Shown: in pieces, positions 27,145 through 35,356 of the stretch
Position numbering within the stretch: position 1 is the first letter of the stretch
How the letters are laid out: every line of letters begins with the position of its first letter
Source of the DNA: Ruegeria atlantica
GTDB taxonomy: Bacteria; Pseudomonadota; Alphaproteobacteria; Rhodobacterales; Rhodobacteraceae
Assembly: GCF_013032455.1 (NCBI RefSeq)
Contig: NZ_WQCF01000002.1
Span: 186,001 to 250,000, forward strand
Reading direction: 5' to 3'
DNA: 64,000 nt
Position numbers and translations under genes: made by a program
Notes under the pieces: model-generated
The model's database searches: none
Told to the model about the DNA's origin: nothing
Seen by the model: only the letters and a program-made list of their open reading frames with translations

Positions 27145-28143
27145 ATGGATACGCAGAGCTCAGAAAGCCCCGTGCGCACCGCGCATCTGCCGCAAGTGAC
27201 CGAACCCCGAAACCCGGGCATGGAGCTGGACCTCGACTGGGTGAGCGCCGTGCAGGCCAACACCTCGGCCATTGAACGCCGTGCGGCGACCCTGCCCGGT
27301 CGACGGTCGGTGAAGAAAGAGTATCAGGCGGCTTGGCTGCTCAAGGCGATCACCATGATCGACCTGACTACCCTGTCAGGCGACGATACCGTGGGCCGCG
27401 TGCGCCGCTTGTGCGCCAAGGCACGCCAGCCGGTTGCGTCTTCAACCTTGCAGGCGTTGGAAATGCCTCCGATTACCACCGGAGCCGTTTGTGTTTATCA
27501 CGACATGATTGAGACCGCTGTAAACGCGCTTGAAGGCACCGGTATCCCGGTGGCTGCCGTGTCGACCGGCTTCCCTGCTGGTTTGTCCCCCTTCCACCTG
27601 CGCGTGGCGGAAATCGAGGAAAGCGTGAAGGCCGGGGCCGAAGAGATCGACATCGTCATCTCGCGACGTCACGTACTGTCGGGTGACTGGCAGGCTTTGT
27701 ATGACGAAATGAAGGCCTTCCGTGTGGCCTGTGGCGATGCCCATGTTAAAGCCATCCTCGCCACCGGAGAGCTGGGCAGCCTGCGCAATGTCGCGCGTGC
27801 CTCGCTGGTTTGCATGATGGCGGGGGCAGATTTCATCAAAACCTCGACCGGCAAGGAGAGCGTCAATGCCACCCTGCCCGTTAGCCTTGTGATGATCCGC
27901 GCGATCCGCGATTATTATGACCGCACCGGGTATCGCGTCGGCTATAAGCCTGCCGGCGGCATCTCAAAGGCCAAAGACGCGCTGGTCTACCTGTCGCTGA
28001 TCAAGGACGAGTTGGGCGACCGCTGGCTGGAGCCGGACCTGTTCCGCTTTGGTGCGTCATCGCTGCTGGGCGATATTGAGCGGCAATTGGAACATTATGT
28101 GACTGGGGCTTACTCGGCTGGGTACAGGCATTCGATGGGCTGA
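27145..28143 (+). CDS. deoC: Deoxyribose-phosphate aldolase, class II-like
   Basis: 332 residues, the long form of DeoC. Catalytic Lys232 (DFIKTSTGKES) forms the Schiff base, Lys268 (GYKPAGGI) and Asp169 (EEIDIVI) complete the active site. It cleaves 2-deoxyribose 5-phosphate to acetaldehyde and glyceraldehyde 3-phosphate in deoxynucleoside catabolism. AAGGA lies eight bases before the start. The next gene, an ALDH16, begins 48 bp later and could oxidise the acetaldehyde, making a catabolic unit (inference from order). It is divergent from the metal transporter operon. Confidence 0.95.
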   Translation: MDTQSSESPVRTAHLPQVTEPRNPGMELDLDWVSAVQANTSAIERRAATLPGRRSVKKEYQAAWLLKAITMIDLTTLSGDDTVGRVRRLCAKARQPVASSTLQALEMPPITTGAVCVYHDMIETAVNALEGTGIPVAAVSTGFPAGLSPFHLRVAEIEESVKAGAEEIDIVISRRHVLSGDWQALYDEMKAFRVACGDAHVKAILATGELGSLRNVARASLVCMMAGADFIKTSTGKESVNATLPVSLVMIRAIRDYYDRTGYRVGYKPAGGISKAKDALVYLSLIKDELGDRWLEPDLFRFGASSLLGDIERQLEHYVTGAYSAGYRHSMG

Positions 28144-28166
28144 GCCCGTGGATATGTCTGGACAGT

Positions 28167-28188
28167 GAGTATTTGGGAAAAGATGAAG
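28167..28188 (+). repeat. Short intergenic repeat, copy B
   Basis: 22 bases identical to 9219-9240 (core TATTTGGGAAAAGATGAAG), here just before the ALDH16 start codon and without the neighbouring GC hairpin. Its purine-rich end may serve as the ribosome binding site of the gene. Confidence 0.6.
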
Positions 28189-28190
28189 TT

Positions 28191-30524
28191 ATGACAGTCA
28201 AAGAGATCTTCGAGACCATGGATTACGGCCCTGCCCCCGAAAGCGCTGCCGAGGCGTTGGCCTGGCTGGTCGATCAGGGCGACAAATTCGGCCACTATAT
28301 TGATGGTACCTTCACTAAGCCGGGCAAAGGGTTTGACAGTCGCAACCCTGCAACCGGAGAAGTTCTGGCCAATCTGACCCAGGCCAAACAAGCCGACGTG
28401 GACGCAGCCGTCGCTGCAGCACGCAAGGCGCAGCCAAATTGGGAAAAGCTGGGCGGCGCTGGCCGCGCACGGTATCTCTATGCGATTGCGCGCCTGCTGC
28501 AGAAGCATGCGCGCTTGGCTGCGGTGCTGGAAAGTCTTGATAACGGCAAGCCGATCCGTGAATCGCGCGACATCGACATACCTCTGGCGCAGCGGCATTT
28601 CTATTACCACGCAGGCATGGCGCAGTTGATGGAAAGCGAATTGCCTGACGTAGAGGCGTTGGGGGTATGCGGACAAATCATCCCGTGGAATTTCCCGCTG
28701 CTGATGCTGGCATGGAAAATCGCGCCTGCGATCGCGATGGGCAACACGGTGGTTCTGAAACCGGCCGAGTACACTTCTCTGACAGCGCTGCTGTTTGCTG
28801 ACATCTGCTCGCAAGCCGGGCTGCCGAAGGGCGTGGTCAATATCGTCACGGGCGACGGTTCGGTGGGTGAGATGATCGTGGCCGCTGACGTGGACAAGAT
28901 CGCCTTTACCGGCTCGACCGTTGTGGGGCGGCGCATTCGTGAGGCGACCGCAGGTTCGGGCAAAGAACTGACGTTGGAGCTGGGTGGAAAGTCCGCATAC
29001 ATCGTGTTCGACGACGCCGATATCGACAGCGCCATTGAAGGTCTGGTCGATGCGATCTGGTTCAATCAGGGTCAGGTCTGCTGCGCGGGCTCACGCCTTC
29101 TGGTGCAGGAGGGCATCGCCGACCGTTTCCACGAAAAACTGCGTGCACGAATGGACAATCTGCGCGTCGGCGATCCGCTGGACAAATGCATCGACGTGGG
29201 CGCGGTTGTAGATCCGCTTCAGCTGCAAACCATCAAGGCTATGGTCGAAAGCAATACGGTTGGTCACGTCCATCAGGCCGCCTGTGAGTTGCCCGAAAAC
29301 GGCTGCTACTACCCGCCTACGCTGATCTCGGGCCTCGAAACATCCGATCCGCTGATGCAGGAAGAGATCTTCGGCCCGGTTCTTGTGTCTTCGACCTTCC
29401 GCACGCCGGACGAGGCAGTCGAGCTGGCCAACAACACCCGTTACGGTCTGGCCGCGACGGTCTGGACCGAGAATGTGAACCTCGCGTTGGATATCGCGCC
29501 CAAGCTGGTTGCGGGCGTGGTCTGGGTGAACGCCACCAATCTGTTCGATGCGGCTGCCGGGTTCGGCGGGGTGCGCGAAAGCGGATTTGGCCGTGAAGGC
29601 GGATGGGAAGGGCTGACGGCCTATACCAAACCCAAAGGCAAGGCAAAGCCTCTGGCCAAGGTCGAGGCGATCATGGGCGAAGGTGCTCCGGTCGATCCGA
29701 TCGACCGCACTTCCAAGATGTATGTCGGCGGCAAGCAGGCACGGCCCGATGGGGGGTATTCGAAACCGGTCTGGGGCAAATCCGGCCTTCTGGGTCATGT
29801 CGGCCTTGCCAACCGCAAGGACGTGCGCAACGCGGTTGAGGCTGCGGCGGGGGCCAAGAGCTGGGCCAAGACCACCGGTCATCTGCGGGCGCAAATCCTG
29901 TATTACATTGGTGAAAACCTATCGGCCCGTGCGGACGAGTTCGCGGCGCGCATCGATGCTATGACCGGCAAGAAGGACGGCGCGAAAGAGGTCGACGCCT
30001 CGATCCAGCGCCTTTTCACCGCCGCCGCCTGGGCCGACAAATATGACGGTCAGGTACACGGTGTTCCGATCCGTGGCGTTGCCATTGCTATGAAGGAGTC
30101 CGTGGGTGTCATCGGCGCGCTCTGCGCGGATGAGGCACCGCTGCTGGGGCTGGTTTCAGCCATGGCACCTGCGATTGCGATGGGCAACCGGGTGGTGCTG
30201 GCGGCAAGCGAGCCCTATCCGCTGGCAGCGACGGATTTCTACCAAATCCTCGAAACCTCGGACGTGCCCGCAGGTGTGGTCAACATCCTGACCGGCAGCC
30301 ATGCGGAACTGGCGAAACCGCTGGCCTCGCATCTGAACGTTGATGCAGTCTGGTCGTTCTCATCCACTGACCTGTCAAAAGAGATCGAGGTCGTTTCCGC
30401 CGGAAACCTGAAACGAACTTGGGTCAATAACGCGACGGCATTTGATTGGAGCATGGACCATTCCCGCCGCTTCCTCCAGGCTGCGACAGAAGTGAAAAAC
30501 ATCTGGGTGCCCTACGGCGAATAG
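28191..30524 (+). CDS. Two-domain aldehyde dehydrogenase, ALDH16 family
   Basis: 777 residues, much longer than the usual 480-500. Residues 1-480 are a complete ALDH: Asn167 (PWNF), Glu264 (LELGGKS) and catalytic Cys297/298 (GQVCCAGS). Residues about 500-777 are a second ALDH-like domain (EAAAGAKSWAKTTGH, GVIGALCADEAPLLG, PAIAMGNRVVLAASEP) with no catalytic cysteine. This two-domain layout with a degenerate second copy defines ALDH16, whose bacterial form is known to be active from a roseobacter-group enzyme (family knowledge). Physiological substrate uncertain; downstream of deoC, acetaldehyde is a candidate. Confidence 0.9.
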   Translation: MTVKEIFETMDYGPAPESAAEALAWLVDQGDKFGHYIDGTFTKPGKGFDSRNPATGEVLANLTQAKQADVDAAVAAARKAQPNWEKLGGAGRARYLYAIARLLQKHARLAAVLESLDNGKPIRESRDIDIPLAQRHFYYHAGMAQLMESELPDVEALGVCGQIIPWNFPLLMLAWKIAPAIAMGNTVVLKPAEYTSLTALLFADICSQAGLPKGVVNIVTGDGSVGEMIVAADVDKIAFTGSTVVGRRIREATAGSGKELTLELGGKSAYIVFDDADIDSAIEGLVDAIWFNQGQVCCAGSRLLVQEGIADRFHEKLRARMDNLRVGDPLDKCIDVGAVVDPLQLQTIKAMVESNTVGHVHQAACELPENGCYYPPTLISGLETSDPLMQEEIFGPVLVSSTFRTPDEAVELANNTRYGLAATVWTENVNLALDIAPKLVAGVVWVNATNLFDAAAGFGGVRESGFGREGGWEGLTAYTKPKGKAKPLAKVEAIMGEGAPVDPIDRTSKMYVGGKQARPDGGYSKPVWGKSGLLGHVGLANRKDVRNAVEAAAGAKSWAKTTGHLRAQILYYIGENLSARADEFAARIDAMTGKKDGAKEVDASIQRLFTAAAWADKYDGQVHGVPIRGVAIAMKESVGVIGALCADEAPLLGLVSAMAPAIAMGNRVVLAASEPYPLAATDFYQILETSDVPAGVVNILTGSHAELAKPLASHLNVDAVWSFSSTDLSKEIEVVSAGNLKRTWVNNATAFDWSMDHSRRFLQAATEVKNIWVPYGE

Positions 30525-30550
30525 GGCACCGACTTCAGGAGGAAAGTGTC

Positions 30551-30739
30551 TTGGTATTGCCAGTTGGTAAGAACGCTAAGAGATCACTCGGTTTTCTTGT
30601 TGTTCTGTCTCTGGTTCTCTCCACCGCAGGAATGGGCTTTTTGATGGCCAATTTCGAAACTCTTGTACTTCCGATGCTTGAAGAAACACGTAGTGCGGTT
30701 GGTCCAGAAAACATCGGCAATCCGGAAGGGCGAGAATAG
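30551..30739 (+). CDS. Small single-pass membrane protein
   Basis: 62 residues from a TTG start with AGGAGG eight bases upstream. One hydrophobic helix (about residues 12-33, LGFLVVLSLVLSTAGMGFLM) follows a basic N-terminus and is followed by an acidic tail. No family recognised. It sits between the ALDH16 stop (26 bp away) and the SDR start (10 bp away), so it is very likely co-transcribed with them. Because it is short and starts with TTG it is easily missed. Confidence 0.6.
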   Translation: MVLPVGKNAKRSLGFLVVLSLVLSTAGMGFLMANFETLVLPMLEETRSAVGPENIGNPEGRE

Positions 30740-30749
30740 GGAGGCTCCT

Positions 30750-31565
30750 ATGGATTTTTCGGGACAAACCGTCATCGTTATTGGCGGTACCAGTGGCATT
30801 AACCGCGGCATTGCCGAGGCCTTTGCGGCCTCGGGGGCTAAACTGGCCGTTGCCAGCCGGTCGCAAGACAAGGTGGACGACACGCTTGCCGCGCTGAAAG
30901 ATGCAGGCGCAGCCGAAGTGATCGGCGCGGCCTTTGACGTCCGCGATGCTCAGGCCGTCGCTGAAGGTCTGAAACAATTCCACGACGCGTTCGGCGATTT
31001 CGATGTGTTGGTTTCAGGCGCGGCGGGCAACTTCCCCGCACTTGCGGCCGAGATGTCGGTCAACGCGTTCAAGACCGTGATCGATATCGACCTGATGGGC
31101 ACGGTCCATGTGATGAAAGGGGCCTACCCCTATCTCAAACGCCCCGGAGCCAGCATCATTAACATCTCGGCCCCGCAGGCGTTTCTACCTTACGAAGGGC
31201 AGGCCCATGTCTGCGCGGCCAAGGCAGGTGTCGATCAGATCACCCGCACCTTGTCGATGGAATGGGGGGTCGAGGGTATCCGTGTGAACTCGGTCGTACC
31301 GGGATTTATCGAAGGCACCGAAGGTGCGCGGCGTCTGGCCCCGACGGAAAACGCTCATGAGGAGCTGCGCCGCGACGTGCCGCTGGGGCGTTGGGGGAAC
31401 ACACAGGACGTGGCGAATGCCTGCTTGTTTCTCAGTTCGGATATGGCAAGCTATATCAGCGGTACGGTTCTGTCTGTGGATGGCGCGCTGTATCAGCGCG
31501 GCTCGGGCAAATTTGGCCAGATGATGGGGCAGATGTTACGCAGCGCAGCGGGAAAAAAGGGCTGA
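30750..31565 (+). CDS. Short-chain dehydrogenase/reductase, DECR-like
   Basis: 271 residues. NAD(P)-binding glycine loop GGTSGINRGIAEAF near residue 12 and NAAG-equivalent VSGAAGNFP near 90. The region of the usual Ser-Tyr-xxx-Lys motif reads ISAPQAF ... HVCAAKAGVDQ: the lysine is kept but the tyrosine position is not tyrosine. Together with PGFIEGTEGARRL this matches 2,4-dienoyl-CoA reductase/TER-type SDRs, which lack the normal tyrosine. GGGAGG five bases upstream supports the start. Substrate could be an unsaturated acyl-CoA; the context with ALDH16 and deoC does not settle it. Confidence 0.85.
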   Translation: MDFSGQTVIVIGGTSGINRGIAEAFAASGAKLAVASRSQDKVDDTLAALKDAGAAEVIGAAFDVRDAQAVAEGLKQFHDAFGDFDVLVSGAAGNFPALAAEMSVNAFKTVIDIDLMGTVHVMKGAYPYLKRPGASIINISAPQAFLPYEGQAHVCAAKAGVDQITRTLSMEWGVEGIRVNSVVPGFIEGTEGARRLAPTENAHEELRRDVPLGRWGNTQDVANACLFLSSDMASYISGTVLSVDGALYQRGSGKFGQMMGQMLRSAAGKKG

Positions 31566-31579
31566 GACGCGCTCAGCCC
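31559..31579 (-). terminator. Bidirectional terminator between SDR and M16 peptidase genes
   Basis: GGGCTGAG/CTCAGCCC stem with a 5-nt loop, overlapping the SDR stop codon. Read on the minus strand it is followed by TTTTTT, a strong terminator for the leftward M16 cluster; on the plus strand only a weak CTTT follows. Confidence 0.8.
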
Positions 31580-31586
31580 CCTTTGA

Positions 31587-32897
31587 TCAGTTTGTGGTTT
31601 CCAAACCTTCGGGTTTGCCGACAACGGTGAAATGCAACCCCTCGGGGTCCAGCAATTCGCTGGCCACACGGTTCACCTCGTCCAGAGTCACCGCGTTCAC
31701 CTTGTCATTGCGGGTGGCGATGTAGTCGATCGGCAAGTTCTCCATCTGCATTCCGACCATGATCCCGGCGATCTGACCGTTGCCATCAAAGCGCAATGGA
31801 TAGGCTCCGGTCAGGTAGGTCTTGGCGTCGTCCAACTCTTTCTGCGTCACGCCTTCTGTCGCAGCGCGGGCCCATTCGTCACGGATCACCTCGACCGCTT
31901 CCGCAATGCGGTCATTTGCCGATGAGACCGACCCAAGATAGACCGAGGCCAAATCCTTGGGCACCAGATAGGTGGCAACACCGTATGTCAGGCCACGTTT
32001 CTCGCGCACTTCCTGCATCAGGCGGCTTTCGAAACCTCCGCCGCCAAGAATGTGGTTCAGAATGTAGGCGGCGAAAAAGTCCGGGTCGTCGCGGTCGATA
32101 CCGGCATGCCCGAACAAGGCCACCGATTGCGGCGTGTCGAATTCAACCACGCTGACACCACCAGATATGGTCACATCAGCACGGTCCGGAATCGGTTTTC
32201 CTGTTTCAGGCAGATCGGCCAACAGCCTGTCCAACAGCACACCCAGCTCGTCGGCGGTGATATCACCCACGGCGCCGACATAGAGACGATCCTTCGCAAA
32301 CACATTGTCATAGGCGGTGACCACATCATCCCGGGTCAGAGCAGAGACACTTTCGATCGAGCCCTTGCCTTCGGTCCCGTAAGGGTGATCGCCATAGGCC
32401 ATCCGTGCAAAGTTGCGCCCGGCAATGTCATTGGGGTTGGTCTGGTCCGAGCGCAAGCCGGACAGAACCTGCGCCTTCACGCGGTCTACAGCGTCCTCAT
32501 CAAATCTGGGCTCATGAATCGTGGTGCGAAGCAGGTCGATCACTTCATCGCGGTTTTCGGTCAGGAATTGCGCTGAAATCGAAACCGAGTCATCGGACGC
32601 ATTGTACCGGAACGACGCCGCCAAAGATTCTAGCTCTCGCGCATAGGTGCGGGCATCCATCTCTCCCGCGCCTTCTTCGATCAGCCCGCTCATCAGATAG
32701 ACAGCCCCGCGTTTGCCGGGTTCATCCAGAGAAGTGCCGCCGCGAAACCGCAGCTCCAAAGCCGTGAAGGGGATCGAGTGATCTTCGACCAGCCACACAG
32801 TGATGCCTCCGGGTGAGGTGACCTCTTCGATTTCGATCTCGGCCCAGGCGGGCAGCGCGATGACAAAGGCGATCAGGGTTGCGAAGATGCGTTTCAT
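31587..32897 (-). CDS. M16-family peptidase-like protein, inactive subunit
   Basis: 436 residues with a signal peptide (1-19). It has the two-lobed M16 fold by sequence (FRGGTSLDEPGKRGAVYLMSGL near 50, then a GGGGFESRLMQEVREKRGLTYGV region near 290) but lacks the zinc motif HxxEH. Its gene overlaps the active M16 gene by four bases (ATGA), so the two are made together and probably form a periplasmic heterodimer, as in mitochondrial-processing-peptidase-like pairs. Function in the cell is unknown; peptide turnover is likely. Confidence 0.88.
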   Translation of the reverse strand: MKRIFATLIAFVIALPAWAEIEIEEVTSPGGITVWLVEDHSIPFTALELRFRGGTSLDEPGKRGAVYLMSGLIEEGAGEMDARTYARELESLAASFRYNASDDSVSISAQFLTENRDEVIDLLRTTIHEPRFDEDAVDRVKAQVLSGLRSDQTNPNDIAGRNFARMAYGDHPYGTEGKGSIESVSALTRDDVVTAYDNVFAKDRLYVGAVGDITADELGVLLDRLLADLPETGKPIPDRADVTISGGVSVVEFDTPQSVALFGHAGIDRDDPDFFAAYILNHILGGGGFESRLMQEVREKRGLTYGVATYLVPKDLASVYLGSVSSANDRIAEAVEVIRDEWARAATEGVTQKELDDAKTYLTGAYPLRFDGNGQIAGIMVGMQMENLPIDYIATRNDKVNAVTLDEVNRVASELLDPEGLHFTVVGKPEGLETTN

Positions 32898-34234
32898 TGC
32901 GTCACCTCATCGTCTTTCATCAACCAGCCAGTGACGGATGCCTCGGGTTGCAGAACTTCACGAGCGGCAGCAATGATCTCATCCCCCGTGACGTCTTGCA
33001 CGATATCGGGCCAAGCCTGTACATCCTCGACCGTCAATCCGCTGGTCAGAGCGCGGCCATAGCGATTGCCGATCCCATCCACGTTGTCGCGGGCATAGGT
33101 CTGGGCAGCGCGCAGTTGCATCTTGATGCGGTCGAGGTCTTCTTCGTTCACACCCTCGGCGATGAAATCTGCGACCGCCTGATCCATTGCATCCTCGGCC
33201 TGTTGCAGGGACACGCCCTGCGCCGGAACGACCAGCAGATCAAAGGTTGTGTCGTCCAGCGACACTCCGCGATAGAAAGCCCCGGCATAGACGACCTTTT
33301 GCTGCTCGAACTGCAGCTTTTCGTTCAAATAAGACGTCGTACTGCCCCCCAGCAATTCGGCCAGCAGGTACAGTGCGGCGGCCTTTTCCTGCGCACCTGC
33401 GTCCCGTTCGGGCGCCAGATAGCTGCGCTGCACGTAAGGCTGCGAAACGCGCGGGTCTTTGAAGGTCAGACGGCGTTCAGCCGACTGTGGCGGCTCTTGC
33501 GAGCGAATCCGTTCGGGCAGGTCCGCGTTGGCCGGGATGACGCCATAATACTGTTCCGCCAGTGTTTTGACCTCATCGGGCTCCACATCTCCGGTCACCA
33601 CTAGAATGGCGTTATTGGGCGCATAGTGGGTCTGGTAGAAGGACAGCGCGTCCTCCATATCCAGCGTCTCCATCTCGTGCCGCCAGCCGATAATGGGCAC
33701 GCCATAACGATGGTTGAGGTATTGCGCGGCGCTCATCTGTTCGCCGAACAGGGCGCGTGGGCTGTTTTCCGTGCGCTGGTTGCGTTCTTCTAGGATCACG
33801 TCGCGTTCGGTAGCGATATCCTCTTCGGTCAGGCGGATATTGCGCATACGATCCGCTTCCATCCGCATCATCAACTCCAACCGATCGGCGGCGACGCGTT
33901 GAAAGTAAGCGGTGTAGTCGTAAGAGGTAAATGCGTTGTCATTACCGCCATTGGCCGCCACGGTGGCCGAGAACTCCCCCGGTGCCAGCGTATCGGTACC
34001 CTTGAACAACAGATGCTCCAGGAAATGCGCAACACCGGACGACCCCACAGGCTCATCTGCCGATCCGGCGCGATACCAGACCATGTGCTGCACGACCGGT
34101 GCGCGGTGATCCTCGATCACCACGACATCCATGCCATTGTCCAGCGTGAAAGCTGTAACTGCCTCATGCCCTTCTTTGGCCATCAAAGGGGTGGCGGCGA
34201 ACAGGGCGGCAGATAATGCCAGGGCCCGAACCAT
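32894..34234 (-). CDS. M16-family zinc metallopeptidase, active subunit
   Basis: 446 residues with a signal peptide (1-19). The inverted zinc motif HFLEH lies at 70-74, with the following conserved LLFKGT; the downstream glutamate ligand is expected in EEDIATERDVILEE near residue 145. GGAGG seven bases upstream supports the start. It overlaps the inactive-subunit gene by four bases and belongs to the leftward cluster after the DUF3035 lipoprotein. Substrate unknown. Confidence 0.93.
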   Translation of the reverse strand: MVRALALSAALFAATPLMAKEGHEAVTAFTLDNGMDVVVIEDHRAPVVQHMVWYRAGSADEPVGSSGVAHFLEHLLFKGTDTLAPGEFSATVAANGGNDNAFTSYDYTAYFQRVAADRLELMMRMEADRMRNIRLTEEDIATERDVILEERNQRTENSPRALFGEQMSAAQYLNHRYGVPIIGWRHEMETLDMEDALSFYQTHYAPNNAILVVTGDVEPDEVKTLAEQYYGVIPANADLPERIRSQEPPQSAERRLTFKDPRVSQPYVQRSYLAPERDAGAQEKAAALYLLAELLGGSTTSYLNEKLQFEQQKVVYAGAFYRGVSLDDTTFDLLVVPAQGVSLQQAEDAMDQAVADFIAEGVNEEDLDRIKMQLRAAQTYARDNVDGIGNRYGRALTSGLTVEDVQAWPDIVQDVTGDEIIAAAREVLQPEASVTGWLMKDDEVTQ

Positions 34235-34316
34235 GGGGCATCCTCCGTTTCATTTGATGCTGTTCAAACTACGGTGGTGCGGCGCAGGTTCAAGGCCAAT
34301 GACGGAAAGTTAAGAT

Positions 34317-34835
34317 TTATTCATTTCCCGGAGGCGCAGATGGCGTTTCAAGCCCCACGCGCCGCGCCGCCTGGTTCTGAGCGTCGGCATTCAGCGCCTG
34401 GCGCTGATAGACCTGCTCATACCGGTCGACTTTGAACAGGCGCAACCTTGTCCAACGGCCCTGCTTTCTGCGGAATTCGGCATCCTCGGTATCAACGACC
34501 TGACGTGTGTTGCTGGGCACACCATAGCGGCTGGAAGCCGTTACTAATGCTGCATCACCAGATGGAACAGCGGTATTGGGGTTCAACGCTGCCTCATTTC
34601 CGCCCAGCGCAACAACTGCGTCAGCCTTGGGGTTCGGATCGGTCAGGTTTGCACCGCCCGGTGTCGGTGCGGGCAGGAATTTGTAATCCTTGGGCTGGGT
34701 CAACGGTTTCACCGGCATGACCGAGAACTCATCCGGACCATCACCGGGGGCTTCCAGATGGCGCAGACCGATATCCGAGCATCCGGCAACCGCAAAGGCC
34801 AATGTCACAGCAAGTATGGAACGCGGCAACCGCAT
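34317..34835 (-). CDS. DUF3035 lipoprotein
   Basis: 172 residues. Type II signal peptide with lipobox AVAGC (lipidated Cys19), then a low-complexity region rich in Pro, Asn and Ala and a C-terminal half rich in charged residues (EFRRKQGRWTRLRLF). The family is restricted mainly to alphaproteobacteria and is typically encoded between lspA and M16 peptidases. An outer-membrane-associated, possibly envelope-assembly role is guessed from lipidation and neighbours only. Confidence 0.85.
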   Translation of the reverse strand: MRLPRSILAVTLAFAVAGCSDIGLRHLEAPGDGPDEFSVMPVKPLTQPKDYKFLPAPTPGGANLTDPNPKADAVVALGGNEAALNPNTAVPSGDAALVTASSRYGVPSNTRQVVDTEDAEFRRKQGRWTRLRLFKVDRYEQVYQRQALNADAQNQAARRVGLETPSAPPGNE

Positions 34836-34885
34836 CAGAGTCTCCAGCCAGTTTCAGGCGCTTTTATCCCATTTCCCCGAGCAGG

Positions 34886-35356
34886 TCACGAGGGCTTTTT
34901 GCCATCAAAGAACACAAGTCCGAAAGCGCCCGCAAAGATGAACACATCCGCCAGATTGAACACAAACGGGTTTTTGATGCCGCAGCAGGACATGTTGAGG
35001 AAGTCCAGAACATAGCCGTACAGAACCCGGTCCACCACATTGGCCAGCGCACCACCAATCAGCAACCCGCCGCAGAACAGCATCAGTTTCGATGGCATGG
35101 AGCGGATCAGCCAGACCAGAACTCCGATCGAGATCGCCAGCGAAATGCCGATCAACACCCAGCGCGCTGCTTCTGAATTGCCCTGAAACAGGCCGAAATT
35201 AATGCCGCGATTCTCGCCATACTTGAACACCAGCAGGGGCGGCAGCACGTCGATATTGCCCTCGGCCACGCGCATCACATGAACGACCAGATATTTGCTG
35301 ATCTGGTCGATCAGAAATGCAGCCAGCGCGGCCCAGAGCAGAAGGCGCTTGCGCAT
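34886..35356 (-). CDS. lspA: Lipoprotein signal peptidase (signal peptidase II)
   Basis: 156 residues with four hydrophobic segments. The two catalytic aspartates are in the expected motifs: Asp118 in [14 protein letters not shown] and Asp137 in FNLADVFIF. It removes the signal peptides of prolipoproteins such as the DUF3035 protein next door. The start codon shares one base with the purH stop (TGATG), indicating coupled translation. Confidence 0.96.
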   Translation of the reverse strand: MRKRLLLWAALAAFLIDQISKYLVVHVMRVAEGNIDVLPPLLVFKYGENRGINFGLFQGNSEAARWVLIGISLAISIGVLVWLIRSMPSKLMLFCGGLLIGGALANVVDRVLYGYVLDFLNMSCCGIKNPFVFNLADVFIFAGAFGLVFFDGKKPS

